Position numbers and translations under genes: made by a program
DNA from: an uncultured Alphaproteobacteria bacterium
Lineage (GTDB): Bacteria > Pseudomonadota > Alphaproteobacteria > Rhodobacterales > Rhodobacteraceae
Length of the DNA stretch: 64,000 nucleotides
Reading direction: 5' to 3'
Assembly (NCBI GenBank): GCA_902541695.1
Contig: CACBRT010000001.1
Span: 94,197 to 158,196, forward strand
In this document: positions 35,564 to 45,447 of the stretch, piece after piece
Position numbering within the stretch: position 1 is the first letter of the stretch
How the letters are laid out: each line of letters opens with the position of its first letter
The notes under the pieces: generated by a model
What the model saw: the letters and a program-made list of their open reading frames with translations, nothing else
Told to the model about the DNA's origin: nothing
The model's database searches: none

Positions 35564-38500
35564 TGAAAGTTATAAAAAAATCAATTTCTTCAAAATATAT
35601 AAGTTACTTTGCTAGGCATAATACCGCTGCAAACTTAATATTTGTTTTAATGATAGTTTTTGGTTTATTTGCAATTAATAACATAAGGTCCCAATTTTTT
35701 CCTGATGTTGCAATAGAAAAAATAAATATTGGAGTAAAGTGGGCTGGTGCTGGTCCTGAAGAAATTGATGATGGAGTTGTATCTCTATTAGAGGCTCCAT
35801 TACTTGGAATAGATAGTGTCGAACAAATTATTTCCTCTTCTAGTGAAGGCAATGCTAGAATTTACCTTGATTTTAAGCCTGACACTGATATGTCGAAGGC
35901 AAAAGAGGAAGTGCAAACAGCTTTAGACTCCGTTCAAAATCTACCTGAAGCCTCTGAAATACCAACTATGAAAAAAATATCTTGGAGTGATAGAGTTTCT
36001 GACGTTGTAATTTCAGGACCTCTAGAGCTTGAACAATTAGCTATTTTAGCTGATGAATATGTCAGTAAACTTTATAGAGAAGGAATCAGTAATACTCAAA
36101 TTATGGGTGTTAGTGCTCCTATAATTAAAGTTAGTGTTCCGTCAATAAATTTGGTTCAATATAAATTACCTTTAAATCATTTGGCAAAAGTTATTGCGTC
36201 AGAAGTGGATATTGATCCTTCTGGTGAAGTAGGAAATTCGAATAGGGTGAGAAGTGGATTTTCCAAAAGGTCAATTGAAGATATTGGAAATATTGTAATA
36301 AGGTTACCAAACTCACAGAAAGAGGTATTTTTAAGGGACATATCTGATATTTATTTCGATAATATTTCCCAAAACCGAGAATATTTTTCTAATGGTAATA
36401 AAGCAATTGTAGTAAGGATTGATCGATTTGCCCAAGACGATGCTATAGAAATACAAAGAAATGTAGAAAAAATAACAGAGGAATTTGAAAGTTCCCTTCC
36501 CAATGGGGTGGAGATAGTTCTGTCAAAAACCAGAGCAGATGCTATTTCAAATCGTCTCGAAATTTTATTACGTAATGGTCTACAGGGTTTAACTTTAGTC
36601 CTAATTCTTTTGTTTATTTTTTTAAGTGCAAGGACAGCATTTTGGGTGGCCGCTGGTATTCCAGCTGCCCTATTTGCCGCAATTGGTATAATGTATATGT
36701 CTGGACTAACTATAAACATGATTTCTCTTTTTGCGTTAATTATTTGCTTAGGTATTGTAGTGGATGATGCAATTGTTGTTGGGGAGCATGCAGATTTTAG
36801 ATTAAGAAGATTAGGAGAAAATCCTGAGGAGGCAGCAGAACGTGGTGCTACTAGAATGGCATTACCTGTTTTTACCGCAACCATCACGACTGTAATAGCT
36901 TTTGCAGGACTAGTTGCTGTTGGTGGTCGATTTGGTAGTTTAATAGCAGATATCCCATTAACAGTAATTGCGGTTTTAATAGCCTCACTTTTGGAATGTT
37001 TTTTTGTATTACCTAATCATATGGCCCATGCACTCAGACAGAAGGTTTTTAAAAAGAAATGGTATGATTTGCCATCAGATAAATTTAATATAGGTTTTAG
37101 AATTTTTCGAGAAAGTATATTTCGACCTTTTACAAAATACGTTATGAAATTACGCTATCCTGTTTTAAGTATATCAATATTTTTATTTTTAATAAGTACG
37201 GTTCTCTTGGTATCAGGTGAAGTAAAGTGGAGGTTTTTTGACGCGCCTGAGAGAGGAGGATTTACTGGTAATATTGCTATGTTGCCCGGGTCTAGCAGAT
37301 CAGACACTAAGGAAATGCTTGATGAAATGATAAGAGCAGTAAATGCGGTCTCTTTAGAATATGAAAAACAGTATGGTCAAAATCCTTTAAAATTTTCTAT
37401 TAGCCAGCTTGGAGGTAACTCAGGTAGAGGTATTTCTGGAGCTAAAAATAAGGATCCTGAAATGTTAGGTGCTGTTTCAGTAGAACTTATTGATGCTGAT
37501 TTAAGGCCTTATTCATCTTATGCATTATTAGGTAGGATACAGGATGAAATTATCAGACACCCTTTATTGGAAACGTTAAGCTTTAGAAACTGGACATCTG
37601 GACCAGGAGGAGACAGTCTCTCAATTGATTTACTTGGTTTTGATGTTGAAAATCTAAAAAATGCCTCAATCTATTTCCAAAATCAGATAATTAACTATCC
37701 TGAAATAACAGGATTAGAAGACACACAATCTTATGACAAAAATGAGCTTATCTTACAACTGACTGCAAGAGGTATAGCTTTAGGTTTTGACATTGATAAT
37801 GTTGGAAAACAACTTTACCAACAACTTAATGGGATTGAAGCCGTTAGTTTTCCTTTTCGAAATCGCTCCTCAAAAATAATTATAGAGTTACCAGAAGATG
37901 AGATAAAATTGGATTTTTTAGAAAAAGTAAATCTAGTTAGTCCACAAGGTGAATATGTTAGACTTTCTGACGTTGTTTCTGTAACATCTAAATTTGGCTT
38001 TTCATCTGTTTCAAGAGAAAATGGATTGCGAAAAATTTCAATTACTGGAGAAATTTCTAAAGACGATTCAGCTCGTGCAATAGAGATCACAGAATTAATC
38101 AAATCTAAAATACTTCCTGATGTTAGGGAGAGGTATGGTGTAGATATTAATTTAAGTGGTTTATTTGAGCAAGAAAGAGAATTTTTAAATGATGCATTAA
38201 TCGGGTTTCTACTATGTCTGATTGGTATATATTTAGCCCTAGCATGGGTATTTGCGAGCTGGGCGCGTCCGATAGTCGTTATGTCAATTATTCCGTTTGG
38301 TCTAATTGGTACCCTTTGGGGTCATTATTTATGGGGAATTAATTTATCTATGTTTTCGATTATTGGTTTGATTGGTATGACAGGTATAATAATCAATGAT
38401 TCCATTGTTTTAGTTTCAACAATTGATGAATATTCAAAAAATAGGGGTCTTAAACCTGCGATAGTTGATGCTATATGTGATAGACTCAGGCCAGTTTTGC

Positions 38501-38937
38501 TAACAACCTTAACTACTGTTTTAGGTTTAATGCCACTCCTTTTTGAGACATCTAAAGATGCCCAATTTTTAAAACCTACAATTGTAACATTAGTATATGG
38601 CCTAGGATTTGGTATGTTGATTGTACTTTTTCTAGTTCCATCGATTTTATTGGCTCAAAGAGATTTTGCTGATTTGGTTAAGTCTTTTAAAAGAATTTTT
38701 TTAACAAAGAAAACGTCTATTCTTATCAAAATGGTTTATTTAACTTCTTTATTTTTATTCTCTTTTATATTCTTCTTGGTTATCTTAATTTTTAGTGGCA
38801 TTAGTTTTGACTTTTTTAAGTTTCAAACTTCTAATTTTCTTGTATTTATATCCTTATTATTAATAGCCAGTTTAACTTGTTTATTAATTATATTTTTGCC
38901 TTCAAAAGCATTAAATAAAAAAATTCGTAAATTCTAA
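35563..38937 (+). CDS. RND-family multidrug efflux transporter
   Basis: An 1124-residue inner-membrane proton-driven pump of the AcrB/MexF superfamily. It has the usual helix - large periplasmic loop - six helices arrangement twice. IICLGIVVDDAIVVGEHADF is the TM4 segment with the two proton-relay Asp residues, and GMTGIIINDSIVLVSTIDEY is the symmetrical TM10 region. Family length is about 1020-1050; here the last 90 residues add two more hydrophobic helices after TM12 (from about 1040). Substrates cannot be predicted. It is convergent with the DsbD-N gene, overlapping by four bases. Confidence 0.93.
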   Translation: MKVIKKSISSKYISYFARHNTAANLIFVLMIVFGLFAINNIRSQFFPDVAIEKINIGVKWAGAGPEEIDDGVVSLLEAPLLGIDSVEQIISSSSEGNARIYLDFKPDTDMSKAKEEVQTALDSVQNLPEASEIPTMKKISWSDRVSDVVISGPLELEQLAILADEYVSKLYREGISNTQIMGVSAPIIKVSVPSINLVQYKLPLNHLAKVIASEVDIDPSGEVGNSNRVRSGFSKRSIEDIGNIVIRLPNSQKEVFLRDISDIYFDNISQNREYFSNGNKAIVVRIDRFAQDDAIEIQRNVEKITEEFESSLPNGVEIVLSKTRADAISNRLEILLRNGLQGLTLVLILLFIFLSARTAFWVAAGIPAALFAAIGIMYMSGLTINMISLFALIICLGIVVDDAIVVGEHADFRLRRLGENPEEAAERGATRMALPVFTATITTVIAFAGLVAVGGRFGSLIADIPLTVIAVLIASLLECFFVLPNHMAHALRQKVFKKKWYDLPSDKFNIGFRIFRESIFRPFTKYVMKLRYPVLSISIFLFLISTVLLVSGEVKWRFFDAPERGGFTGNIAMLPGSSRSDTKEMLDEMIRAVNAVSLEYEKQYGQNPLKFSISQLGGNSGRGISGAKNKDPEMLGAVSVELIDADLRPYSSYALLGRIQDEIIRHPLLETLSFRNWTSGPGGDSLSIDLLGFDVENLKNASIYFQNQIINYPEITGLEDTQSYDKNELILQLTARGIALGFDIDNVGKQLYQQLNGIEAVSFPFRNRSSKIIIELPEDEIKLDFLEKVNLVSPQGEYVRLSDVVSVTSKFGFSSVSRENGLRKISITGEISKDDSARAIEITELIKSKILPDVRERYGVDINLSGLFEQEREFLNDALIGFLLCLIGIYLALAWVFASWARPIVVMSIIPFGLIGTLWGHYLWGINLSMFSIIGLIGMTGIIINDSIVLVSTIDEYSKNRGLKPAIVDAICDRLRPVLLTTLTTVLGLMPLLFETSKDAQFLKPTIVTLVYGLGFGMLIVLFLVPSILLAQRDFADLVKSFKRIFLTKKTSILIKMVYLTSLFLFSFIFFLVILIFSGISFDFFKFQTSNFLVFISLLLIASLTCLLIIFLPSKALNKKIRKF

Positions 38938-39797
38938 TATGATTTACAACCATTTTTAAGGAAACCACCTTTTTTACTTATAATTGTAAATTGAATCTTG
39001 CTCATATCCAGAATGATATTGGTATCATTTATTGAGTTTATATTTGCAAAATAATTTTTATTATTATTAGTTTTTCCTATTTTTGAAAACCAAATGTTAG
39101 GATCTATATATTCTAAAATTAATTCTTTTACATTATTTCTTTCAAAGAATAGGTTATTATAAAACTGTATAAAAAGTTTCAATTTGTTCTCTACTTTGCT
39201 TACCGTACAACTTGCAATTACTATTTCATTGGAAATTTTTTGAGGTACATTCTCTAATGATTTGAGGATTAATTTTTTTTGAGTTTTTGAGGAGTTTAGA
39301 GCATGTTTGTTATTAATTATAAATCTGACCGGGATACATATTTTATCGCAAAAACCCATCATTATTTCAAATTCAAAATCCATTTCAACAGTATTCTTTT
39401 TCTTGAGAAAAAAAATAGGCAATATTAAATTTTTTTTATAACCATAAATTACTGTTCCATAATCGTTAAATACTTTGGGAGTTGGCCATGAAATATCAAA
39501 TTTTTTAAAATTTTTGCTATTTAAAAGTTTTAAATCTGGTGCAATTCCAGATTCGCCAGGATATCTCCAATAAGTTTTCCAATTTTTATCCATTTTAATG
39601 AATAATGCAAATAAAGTTCCGTGTTTTGTATCCCATCCTTTAACAAAAGAAATTTCAACATTTTCATTTTTAAATTGATATTCACTCGCATAACCAATGC
39701 AATAAATTGATATTAAACCATAAGTTACGAAATATAATGATAGAATATTTGCGAGTTTTTTTATAATTATTTTAATAAATAAAAGACTGTGATCCAT
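38934..39797 (-). CDS. DsbD N-terminal-domain-like periplasmic protein
   Basis: A 287-residue protein with an N-terminal hydrophobic segment (about residues 17-35, ending near YCIGYA) and a domain related to the alpha domain of DsbD/ScsB: TYWRYPGESGIAPDL, SWPTPKVFNDYGTVIYGY and GFCDKICIPV, where the CxxxC pair matches the redox cysteines (CEKVCIP in relatives). No transmembrane beta or thioredoxin domains follow, so it is a stand-alone periplasmic domain, perhaps relaying thiol reduction. It sits divergently beside yqgE, an arrangement I recall from other Alphaproteobacteria. Confidence 0.8.
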   Translation of the reverse strand: MDHSLLFIKIIIKKLANILSLYFVTYGLISIYCIGYASEYQFKNENVEISFVKGWDTKHGTLFALFIKMDKNWKTYWRYPGESGIAPDLKLLNSKNFKKFDISWPTPKVFNDYGTVIYGYKKNLILPIFFLKKKNTVEMDFEFEIMMGFCDKICIPVRFIINNKHALNSSKTQKKLILKSLENVPQKISNEIVIASCTVSKVENKLKLFIQFYNNLFFERNNVKELILEYIDPNIWFSKIGKTNNNKNYFANINSINDTNIILDMSKIQFTIISKKGGFLKNGCKSY

Positions 39798-39883
39798 AAA
39801 TAAATGTCCTTATATCTTATATTTTTTTTGAAATGTAATTTTTGAATAACTATATATAACCCATCTGTGCATATAAATTATAC

Positions 39884-40522
39884 ATGAATTTTAATTTCAC
39901 TACTAAAAAAATGTCTAAAGAAGAAAAGAAACTAAATGATATAATTGAAACAAACGAAAACAATGGTTTTTATACTGGATCTGTTTTGGTTTCAACGCCA
40001 GATATATTAGATCCCAGATTTACTAAATCAGTCATATACCTAATATCTCACAACGAACAAGGTGCAATGGGTTTTATAATTAATAAACCGATTGAAGATA
40101 TTCATTTAACTGATCTTGTAAAATTACAAAAATCAAAAAATATTTTAAATAAAAAAAATGAACAAAAAGTACTTTTTGGAGGTCCTGTAGAAATAAAAAG
40201 TGGTTTTTTGTTACATTCTAATGAATATCAAATTGAAGACATAACAATAAAAATTAATGAACATTTTAGTCTTACTAATGACGCAAAAGCACTTCAAGAT
40301 TTATACGAAGGGAATGGACCTATTTCGAGTCTTTTTTTGCTTGGTTACGCTGGATGGCATCCGGGACAGTTAGAAAAAGAAATTCTTGAAGATTCTTGGT
40401 TAGTATTAGACACTAACCCTGATTTAATCTTTAATAATAGTTTTTCTGAAAAATATAATCTTTCACTAGAACTTCTAGGTATTGAAAATGCTTATTTTTC
40501 AAGAAGTAGCGGTAAAGCTTAA
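39884..40522 (+). CDS. yqgE: YqgE/AlgH family protein (DUF179)
   Basis: A 212-residue protein of unknown biochemical function, conserved in Proteobacteria. Motifs are GSVLVSTPDILDPRFTKSVIYLISHNE, GAMGFIINKP, LFGGPVEIKSGFLLHS and FLLGYAGWHPGQLEKEI with SWLVLD, all characteristic. Two ATGs are possible: 39884, or 39911 (MSKEEKK); neither has a good ribosome binding site, and the family core starts later. The last four bases overlap the convergent Sua5 gene. Confidence 0.92.
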   Translation: MNFNFTTKKMSKEEKKLNDIIETNENNGFYTGSVLVSTPDILDPRFTKSVIYLISHNEQGAMGFIINKPIEDIHLTDLVKLQKSKNILNKKNEQKVLFGGPVEIKSGFLLHSNEYQIEDITIKINEHFSLTNDAKALQDLYEGNGPISSLFLLGYAGWHPGQLEKEILEDSWLVLDTNPDLIFNNSFSEKYNLSLELLGIENAYFSRSSGKA

Positions 40523-41514
40523 AATTTATTACTTGATTTATAAGCTGCACGCAAAAGTCTTTCGTTAATTGCAACTCCAATTCCTTTATTAGGAATTGGG
40601 TGAATTGCGATAGTTTTTTTATTTTCAATTATCGCTAATTCGTCTAAATCTGCGAGAGAACTATAAAGATTCATTGCTGCCTCATTTATATCAGAGACTT
40701 CTGAAAGGCTTATCCCAACTATTCCCTTTGGTAATGGTCCAAATGAGAGTAATAATTCATTCAAATTTGGCATTTTAGCATTCAGACGTAAAGGTGTTTT
40801 AGGGCAATAATGTGAATTTAACTGTCCAGGTGAAATAATTTTTTTTGCTTTACTTTTTTTAGTTATTGAAAAATCGTTATTTAATAAATCGTCCTCTGTT
40901 ATTTTACCAGGTCGTAAAATGGATATATTTTTTTCATGAATGTATATTATAGTACTTTCTAAACCAATTGGACATGGGCCTCCATCAATTATTGCATCTA
41001 TTTTTCCTGAGAAATTTGATAGAACATCTTCAAATCTAGTGGTTGTTAATTTACCAGACAGATTTGCAGATGGTGCAGCAATTGGTAAATTACATTTTTT
41101 TAAAATTTTTCTAAAAACAGGATGAGCTGGAATTCTTAATGCAATAGTCTTTAAACCTGAGATTGCATTTTTGGTAATTGATGGTTTATTATTTATTTTT
41201 TTTTTCAAAACCATAGTGAGTGGGCCAGGCCAAAACTTTGATGATAAATCTTCAGCAATTTTATTTTTATGAGCAATATCAAAAACACTTTTATTGTCAA
41301 AAACATGAATAATAAGTGGATTAATTGGAGGTCTACCTTTTGTTTGATAAATTAAATTAATTGCGTCAGGATTTGTAGCATCTGCGCAAAGCCCATATAC
41401 AGTCTCTGTAGGAATAGCTACTAAACCACCTGATTTAATTATTGTTGAGGCCCTATCAATTCCAATTTCATTATTAGATAGGATTTCAGTTTTTTTTATT
41501 TTAGAAATATTCAA
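40519..41514 (-). CDS. tsaC: L-threonylcarbamoyladenylate synthase, Sua5 type
   Basis: A 331-residue enzyme that makes threonylcarbamoyl-AMP for the t6A37 modification of ANN-decoding tRNAs. The YrdC domain is clear: GGLVAIPTETVYGLCADA, IYQTKGRPPINPLIIHV, SKFWPGPLTMVL, LRIPAHPVFR, IAAPSANLSGKLTTT and GLESTIIYI. The extra C-terminal portion, about 110 residues after SPGQLNSHYCPKTPL, is the Sua5 domain, distinguishing it from short TsaC proteins. Both parts appear intact. Confidence 0.94.
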   Translation of the reverse strand: MNISKIKKTEILSNNEIGIDRASTIIKSGGLVAIPTETVYGLCADATNPDAINLIYQTKGRPPINPLIIHVFDNKSVFDIAHKNKIAEDLSSKFWPGPLTMVLKKKINNKPSITKNAISGLKTIALRIPAHPVFRKILKKCNLPIAAPSANLSGKLTTTRFEDVLSNFSGKIDAIIDGGPCPIGLESTIIYIHEKNISILRPGKITEDDLLNNDFSITKKSKAKKIISPGQLNSHYCPKTPLRLNAKMPNLNELLLSFGPLPKGIVGISLSEVSDINEAAMNLYSSLADLDELAIIENKKTIAIHPIPNKGIGVAINERLLRAAYKSSNKF

Positions 41515-41594
41515 TTGAATTTTTCCTTTTTTTGAGAAATATAATATTATATTATATTACTTATGCTTTTCATTTCTAACTAAGGTAAAGATTA

Positions 41595-43307
41595 TTGTAT
41601 AGAGCTCCTATAAATGAGATAAAATTCTTGTTTAAAGATTTATTTAAAATGAATGACATTTTCAATAGTAAAGATATTAATACTTTTGATGAAGATATAC
41701 TTGATGGAATTTTGGAAGAAGTAGGAAAGCTGTCTGAAAACTTAATTTTTCCTATTAATAAGGATGGTGATAAATATCCTGCGAGTTTAAAGGATAGAGA
41801 AGTTATCCTACCAAAAAGTTTTTATAATGCATATAAATCTATAGCAGAGGGAGGATGGATTGGTATTTCAGGCGACACCAAGTATGGTGGCTTAGGTTTA
41901 CCGTTGGTTTTTAATACTTGTGTTAATGAACTATTATCAAGTGCTTGTCTTTCTTTGGCTCTAAATCCATTAATGACTCAAGGACAAATTGAGGCCTTAG
42001 AAATCCATGCTAATGAGGATATAAAAAAAATTTTTCTACCTAAACTTAATTCTGGAGAATGGTGTGGAACAATGAATCTTACTGAGCCACAAGCAGGTTC
42101 AGATGTTGGAGCACTACGCACAGCTGCAAAGAAAGATACTGATGGTGATTATAAAATTGATGGTCAAAAGATTTATATTAGTTGGGGTGATCATTCACTT
42201 AGCTCAAATATTTGCCACTTACTATTAGCAAGATTACCAAATAGTCCAACAGGTACAAAAGGTATATCTCTATTTTTGGTTCCAAAATATATACCAGACA
42301 ACGATGGGAATTTAATAGCTAGAAATACTATAAATACTTTATCATTAGAACAAAAAATGGGGTTACATGGATCTCCAACAGCAGTATTAGAATATAAAAA
42401 TGCAAAGGCTTGGTTAATTGGTGAAGAAAATAAAGGAATGAAGGCAATGTTCACAATGATGAACAATGCGAGATTAGGAGTTGCGGTACAAGGATTATCA
42501 CAAAGTGAATTAGCTACTCAAATGGCAATTGAATTTGCAAAGAATCGAAGACAAGGACGTAATCTTAATAATCCTAATGAATTAACCACTTCAATTATAA
42601 ACCATGCAGATGTAAGACGTAACTTATTGACAATGAAGTCACTAACTTTTGTTTCAAGAGCATTATGTTTTGATACTGCATTAGCTATTGATATATCTAA
42701 AGCAACAAATGATACACTTTTAAAAAGGAAAGCTTCTTTTTTAACTCCAATTGCTAAGTCATTTTGTACAGAAATGGGTGCTAAAGTCGCAGATTTATCC
42801 ATTCAGGTACATGGTGGAATGGGATATATAGAAGAAACTGGAATTTCACAAATTTATAGGGATGTAAGAGTTACATCAATTTATGAAGGAACAAATGGTA
42901 TTCAAGCAATGGATTTTGTTGGTAGAAAGCTTGGATATAGTGGAGATATTGCATATTCAATCTTGCATGAACTTGAAAAAAATGAAGATTTTATAAAGTT
43001 AAAATATCCTGAATTATCAAAAAAAATAAACACTGCTAGAATAAGTATAAATAAAGCACTAGATTGGATGATAAAACAAAATGACTTGAATGATAGATAC
43101 TCTGGAGCAGCATCTTTTTTAAGAGCTTTTGCATTGATACTTGGAGCAAATTACATGAGTAAAACCCTATTAACAACAAATGATAAAGATAAAGTAGAAC
43201 TGGCACAATTTTTTCTTAATAATATTCTTCCTTTTTGTAATATTGAATCTTCTATTTCTACATTGGGTAAAAACAATCTTTATGAAAATGCGAATTCAGT
43301 ATTCTAG
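41595..43307 (+). CDS. Acyl-CoA dehydrogenase, long DmdC-like type
   Basis: A 570-residue FAD acyl-CoA dehydrogenase of the longer subgroup that includes DmdC (3-methylmercaptopropionyl-CoA dehydrogenase in DMSP demethylation) as well as other acyl-CoA dehydrogenases. The N-terminal YRAPINEIKFLFKDLF is typical of this group and supports the TTG at 41595 with AAGG upstream. MNLTEPQAGSDVGALRT and QVHGGMGYIEETG are flavin-contact blocks, and the catalytic Glu lies in SIYEGTNGIQAMDF. No dmdA, dmdB or dmdD lies nearby, so DMSP use is only a possibility. The next gene begins 11 bases later. Confidence 0.88.
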   Translation: MYRAPINEIKFLFKDLFKMNDIFNSKDINTFDEDILDGILEEVGKLSENLIFPINKDGDKYPASLKDREVILPKSFYNAYKSIAEGGWIGISGDTKYGGLGLPLVFNTCVNELLSSACLSLALNPLMTQGQIEALEIHANEDIKKIFLPKLNSGEWCGTMNLTEPQAGSDVGALRTAAKKDTDGDYKIDGQKIYISWGDHSLSSNICHLLLARLPNSPTGTKGISLFLVPKYIPDNDGNLIARNTINTLSLEQKMGLHGSPTAVLEYKNAKAWLIGEENKGMKAMFTMMNNARLGVAVQGLSQSELATQMAIEFAKNRRQGRNLNNPNELTTSIINHADVRRNLLTMKSLTFVSRALCFDTALAIDISKATNDTLLKRKASFLTPIAKSFCTEMGAKVADLSIQVHGGMGYIEETGISQIYRDVRVTSIYEGTNGIQAMDFVGRKLGYSGDIAYSILHELEKNEDFIKLKYPELSKKINTARISINKALDWMIKQNDLNDRYSGAASFLRAFALILGANYMSKTLLTTNDKDKVELAQFFLNNILPFCNIESSISTLGKNNLYENANSVF

Positions 43308-43318
43308 GGTAAGGAAAT

Positions 43319-44353
43319 TTGCATACTATTAAATATCCATTCAAAAATTTTCCTCAAGATAAAAAAATCGTTGAAGTTCAAAAAGGTGTTTACTGGATTA
43401 AAATTTTATTACCTTCAATGATTTCACACGTTAATGTTTATGTTTTGGAAGATGATGATGAAATAACTATAATTGATACAGGACTAGCTTGTGATCATTG
43501 TAAAAAGATTTGGTCTTTTTTAATAAACAGTAAATTTAAAAATAAAAAAATAAAAAGGATAATTATTACACATCATCATCCTGATCATATTGGTTTACTT
43601 GGGTGGTTTGTAAATAATTTTAATACAGAAATTTGGACTAGTAGATCTTCTTGGTTAACAGGTAGGATGTTGACTTTAGATAAGAAAAAAACAGTGTCTA
43701 ATGAGACTTTAAATTTTTGGCTAAATGCAGGAATTCCTTTTGAAATAGTACAAGAAAAGAGTTTAGAAAAACCTTTTAATTTCATTGATTTTGTTGAACT
43801 TATTCCATTAGGTTACAAAAGAGTAATAGATAAAGAGATCTTAAATATTGGAGAAAATAAATGGATTGTAAATTTAACAGATGGACATGCTCCAGAACAC
43901 ATAACATTATATTCACCGAATTTAAAATTATTTATTACGGGTGATCAAATATTGCCTGGTATCTCACCTAATATAAGTGTTTATCCAACTGAACCACTTG
44001 CAGATCCTCTTGCAGAGTATTTAAAAAGTTTGGAAAAGTTACTCAAAATAAAAGATATAGGTTATTTAGTATTACCTGGACATAACTTGCCTTTTTATGG
44101 ATTAAGTGTCAGAATTAAACAATTATTTAACCATCACAAAAAAGCTTTTAAAAGAATAGAAGATAGTGTTAGTAAAAAACCAAAAAGTGCATATGATATA
44201 ATGTTTCCTTTATTTAAAAGAAAAATTGAAAAACATGAAATTGATTTAGCTTTAGGGGAAGCAGTTGCACACTTGAATTATCTTTGGAAGAGTGGAATTA
44301 TTAAAAAAGAAAAAAATAAAAACGGTATAAATTTATTTGTAAAATGCACTTAA
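43319..44353 (+). CDS. MBL-fold metallohydrolase with C-terminal winged helix
   Basis: A 344-residue protein. The metallo-beta-lactamase ligands are in ITHHHPDHIGLLGW (HxHxDH), DGHAPEHITLY and FITGDQILPG. A C-terminal segment (about 255-344) with HEIDLALGEAVAHLNYLWKSGII resembles the winged-helix domain of LACTB2/BLACT_WH proteins. The substrate is unknown; relatives are thioesterases or nucleases. It is likely co-transcribed with the acyl-CoA dehydrogenase, so an acyl-CoA thioesterase role is conceivable. TTG start at 43319 with AAGGA just upstream at short spacing; no ATG suits. Confidence 0.86.
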   Translation: MHTIKYPFKNFPQDKKIVEVQKGVYWIKILLPSMISHVNVYVLEDDDEITIIDTGLACDHCKKIWSFLINSKFKNKKIKRIIITHHHPDHIGLLGWFVNNFNTEIWTSRSSWLTGRMLTLDKKKTVSNETLNFWLNAGIPFEIVQEKSLEKPFNFIDFVELIPLGYKRVIDKEILNIGENKWIVNLTDGHAPEHITLYSPNLKLFITGDQILPGISPNISVYPTEPLADPLAEYLKSLEKLLKIKDIGYLVLPGHNLPFYGLSVRIKQLFNHHKKAFKRIEDSVSKKPKSAYDIMFPLFKRKIEKHEIDLALGEAVAHLNYLWKSGIIKKEKNKNGINLFVKCT

Positions 44354-44382
44354 ATTACAACAAAATCTAAAAAGGTGAAATT

Positions 44383-44523
44383 ATGTCGGATTCTAACCAC
44401 GAACATGGTAAAATGGATATTACAGACCAGAAGGAGACTTTTAGAAGGTTTATAAGTTTCGGTTTATACTTATTCTATGCTTCAATTGCAGCAATTATTT
44501 TTTTAGCAATTTTTAACTCATAA
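44383..44523 (+). CDS. aa3-type cytochrome c oxidase subunit IV
   Basis: A 46-residue microprotein read directly from the sequence: a His/Asp-rich start (MSDSNHEHGKMDITDQKETF), then one membrane helix (about 24-44) ending FLAIFNS. This is the pattern of the bacterial aa3 oxidase subunit IV family (PF07835), in which HGKMDI...E.TF...F and the LAIFNA end are conserved. AAAGG lies about seven bases before the ATG. It is separated by 18 kb from coxB and only three bases from the convergent rpsU stop. The function of this subunit is not essential for catalysis in studied species. Confidence 0.9.
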   Translation: MSDSNHEHGKMDITDQKETFRRFISFGLYLFYASIAAIIFLAIFNS

Positions 44524-44526
44524 AAT

Positions 44527-44730
44527 TTAGTATATGTCTCTCTGATTTTTCTTTCTTGCCAACTTTCTAGCTCTTCTAATTGCTTCTGCCTTTTCTCGAG
44601 CTTTTCTTACAGAGGGTTTTTCAAAATGTTGTTTAAGTTTCATTTCTCTAAAAACACCTTCTCGTTGCAATTTCTTTTTTAAAGCTCTCAATGCTTGGTC
44701 AACGTTATTATCTCGAACATGTACTTGCAA
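44527..44730 (-). CDS. rpsU: 30S ribosomal protein S21
   Basis: A 67-residue S21. [27 protein letters not shown] is close to the alphaproteobacterial consensus (shown here in part), followed by the basic [19 protein letters not shown] tail. The start is TTG at 44730, preceded by AAGGA about seven bases upstream, giving the expected [10 protein letters not shown]-terminus. It is divergent from the COQ9 gene, a usual alphaproteobacterial arrangement. Confidence 0.96.
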   Translation of the reverse strand: MQVHVRDNNVDQALRALKKKLQREGVFREMKLKQHFEKPSVRKAREKAEAIRRARKLARKKNQRDIY

Positions 44731-44814
44731 AATTAAATCCTTCTATTATTTAACTGGACTAATATCAATCTTATATTAAATTGTCTATACTTGTTTTTTT
44801 TTATATTTATATTA

Positions 44815-45447
44815 ATGACATTTAAATCTGATAATTTAAAAAAGAAGATTCTTTTAAATGCAATTGGAATTGCTGTTTTTGATGGTTGGTCAAGTAAAAC
44901 ATTGCTAGAAGCCTCTTTATTATCCGGTGTTAAATCTACAGATACAAAAAAGTTATTCCCAAGGGGTGGGTTAGATTTAGCAAGATATTATCATGAATAT
45001 GAAGATAATGTATTCTTAGACAGTTTAAGAAAAATAGATTTCAATAATTTATCACAATTTGAAAAAATTGAATTGGCATTATTCAAAAGATTTGAAATCA
45101 TTTCAGTTAATAAAGAAGCATTTAGGAGAAGTATGTCATTATTTGCACTTCCTTTTCACCAAATTGAGGGATTAAATCTTGTTTTTTCTACGTGTGATTT
45201 GATTTGGGTAGAAATTGGTGATAAAAGTTTAGAATATGATTGGTATACTAAAAGAATAATTTTGGTTTCAATTTATTTATCTTCTTTACTTTATTTATTT
45301 GGGGATGATTCAAGTAATAATGAGCATACTTTTCAATATATAAGTAGGAGATTAAAAGAGATAAAAAAATTAGGAAAAATTAAAATAGATATTTCTGACT
45401 TATTTAGTTACTTTAATAATAAAATATTAAATAATATCCAAAACTAG
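44815..45447 (+). CDS. COQ9 family protein
   Basis: A 210-residue protein with the TetR-like fold of COQ9, a lipid-binding protein needed for ubiquinone synthesis in mitochondria and common in Alphaproteobacteria. The helix-turn-helix-like N-terminal region (ILLNAIGIAVFDGWSSKTLLEAS) and FPRGGLDLARYYHEYED are family landmarks. The C-terminal half contains a hydrophobic helix (IILVSIYLSSLLYLF). I chose ATG 44815; the open frame starts eight codons earlier with a Phe-rich stretch lacking homology. Divergent rpsU supports the identity. Confidence 0.87.
   Translation: MTFKSDNLKKKILLNAIGIAVFDGWSSKTLLEASLLSGVKSTDTKKLFPRGGLDLARYYHEYEDNVFLDSLRKIDFNNLSQFEKIELALFKRFEIISVNKEAFRRSMSLFALPFHQIEGLNLVFSTCDLIWVEIGDKSLEYDWYTKRIILVSIYLSSLLYLFGDDSSNNEHTFQYISRRLKEIKKLGKIKIDISDLFSYFNNKILNNIQN

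Noticed and set aside
36351..36887. 178-codon open frame on the minus strand
   Set aside because: It is fully antisense to the RND pump's conserved membrane core; an open frame is a by-product of codon composition.
44791..44814. Eight-codon upstream extension of the COQ9 gene
   Set aside because: The extension is Phe/Ile-rich with no homology to the family and no ribosome binding site; ATG 44815 fits better.
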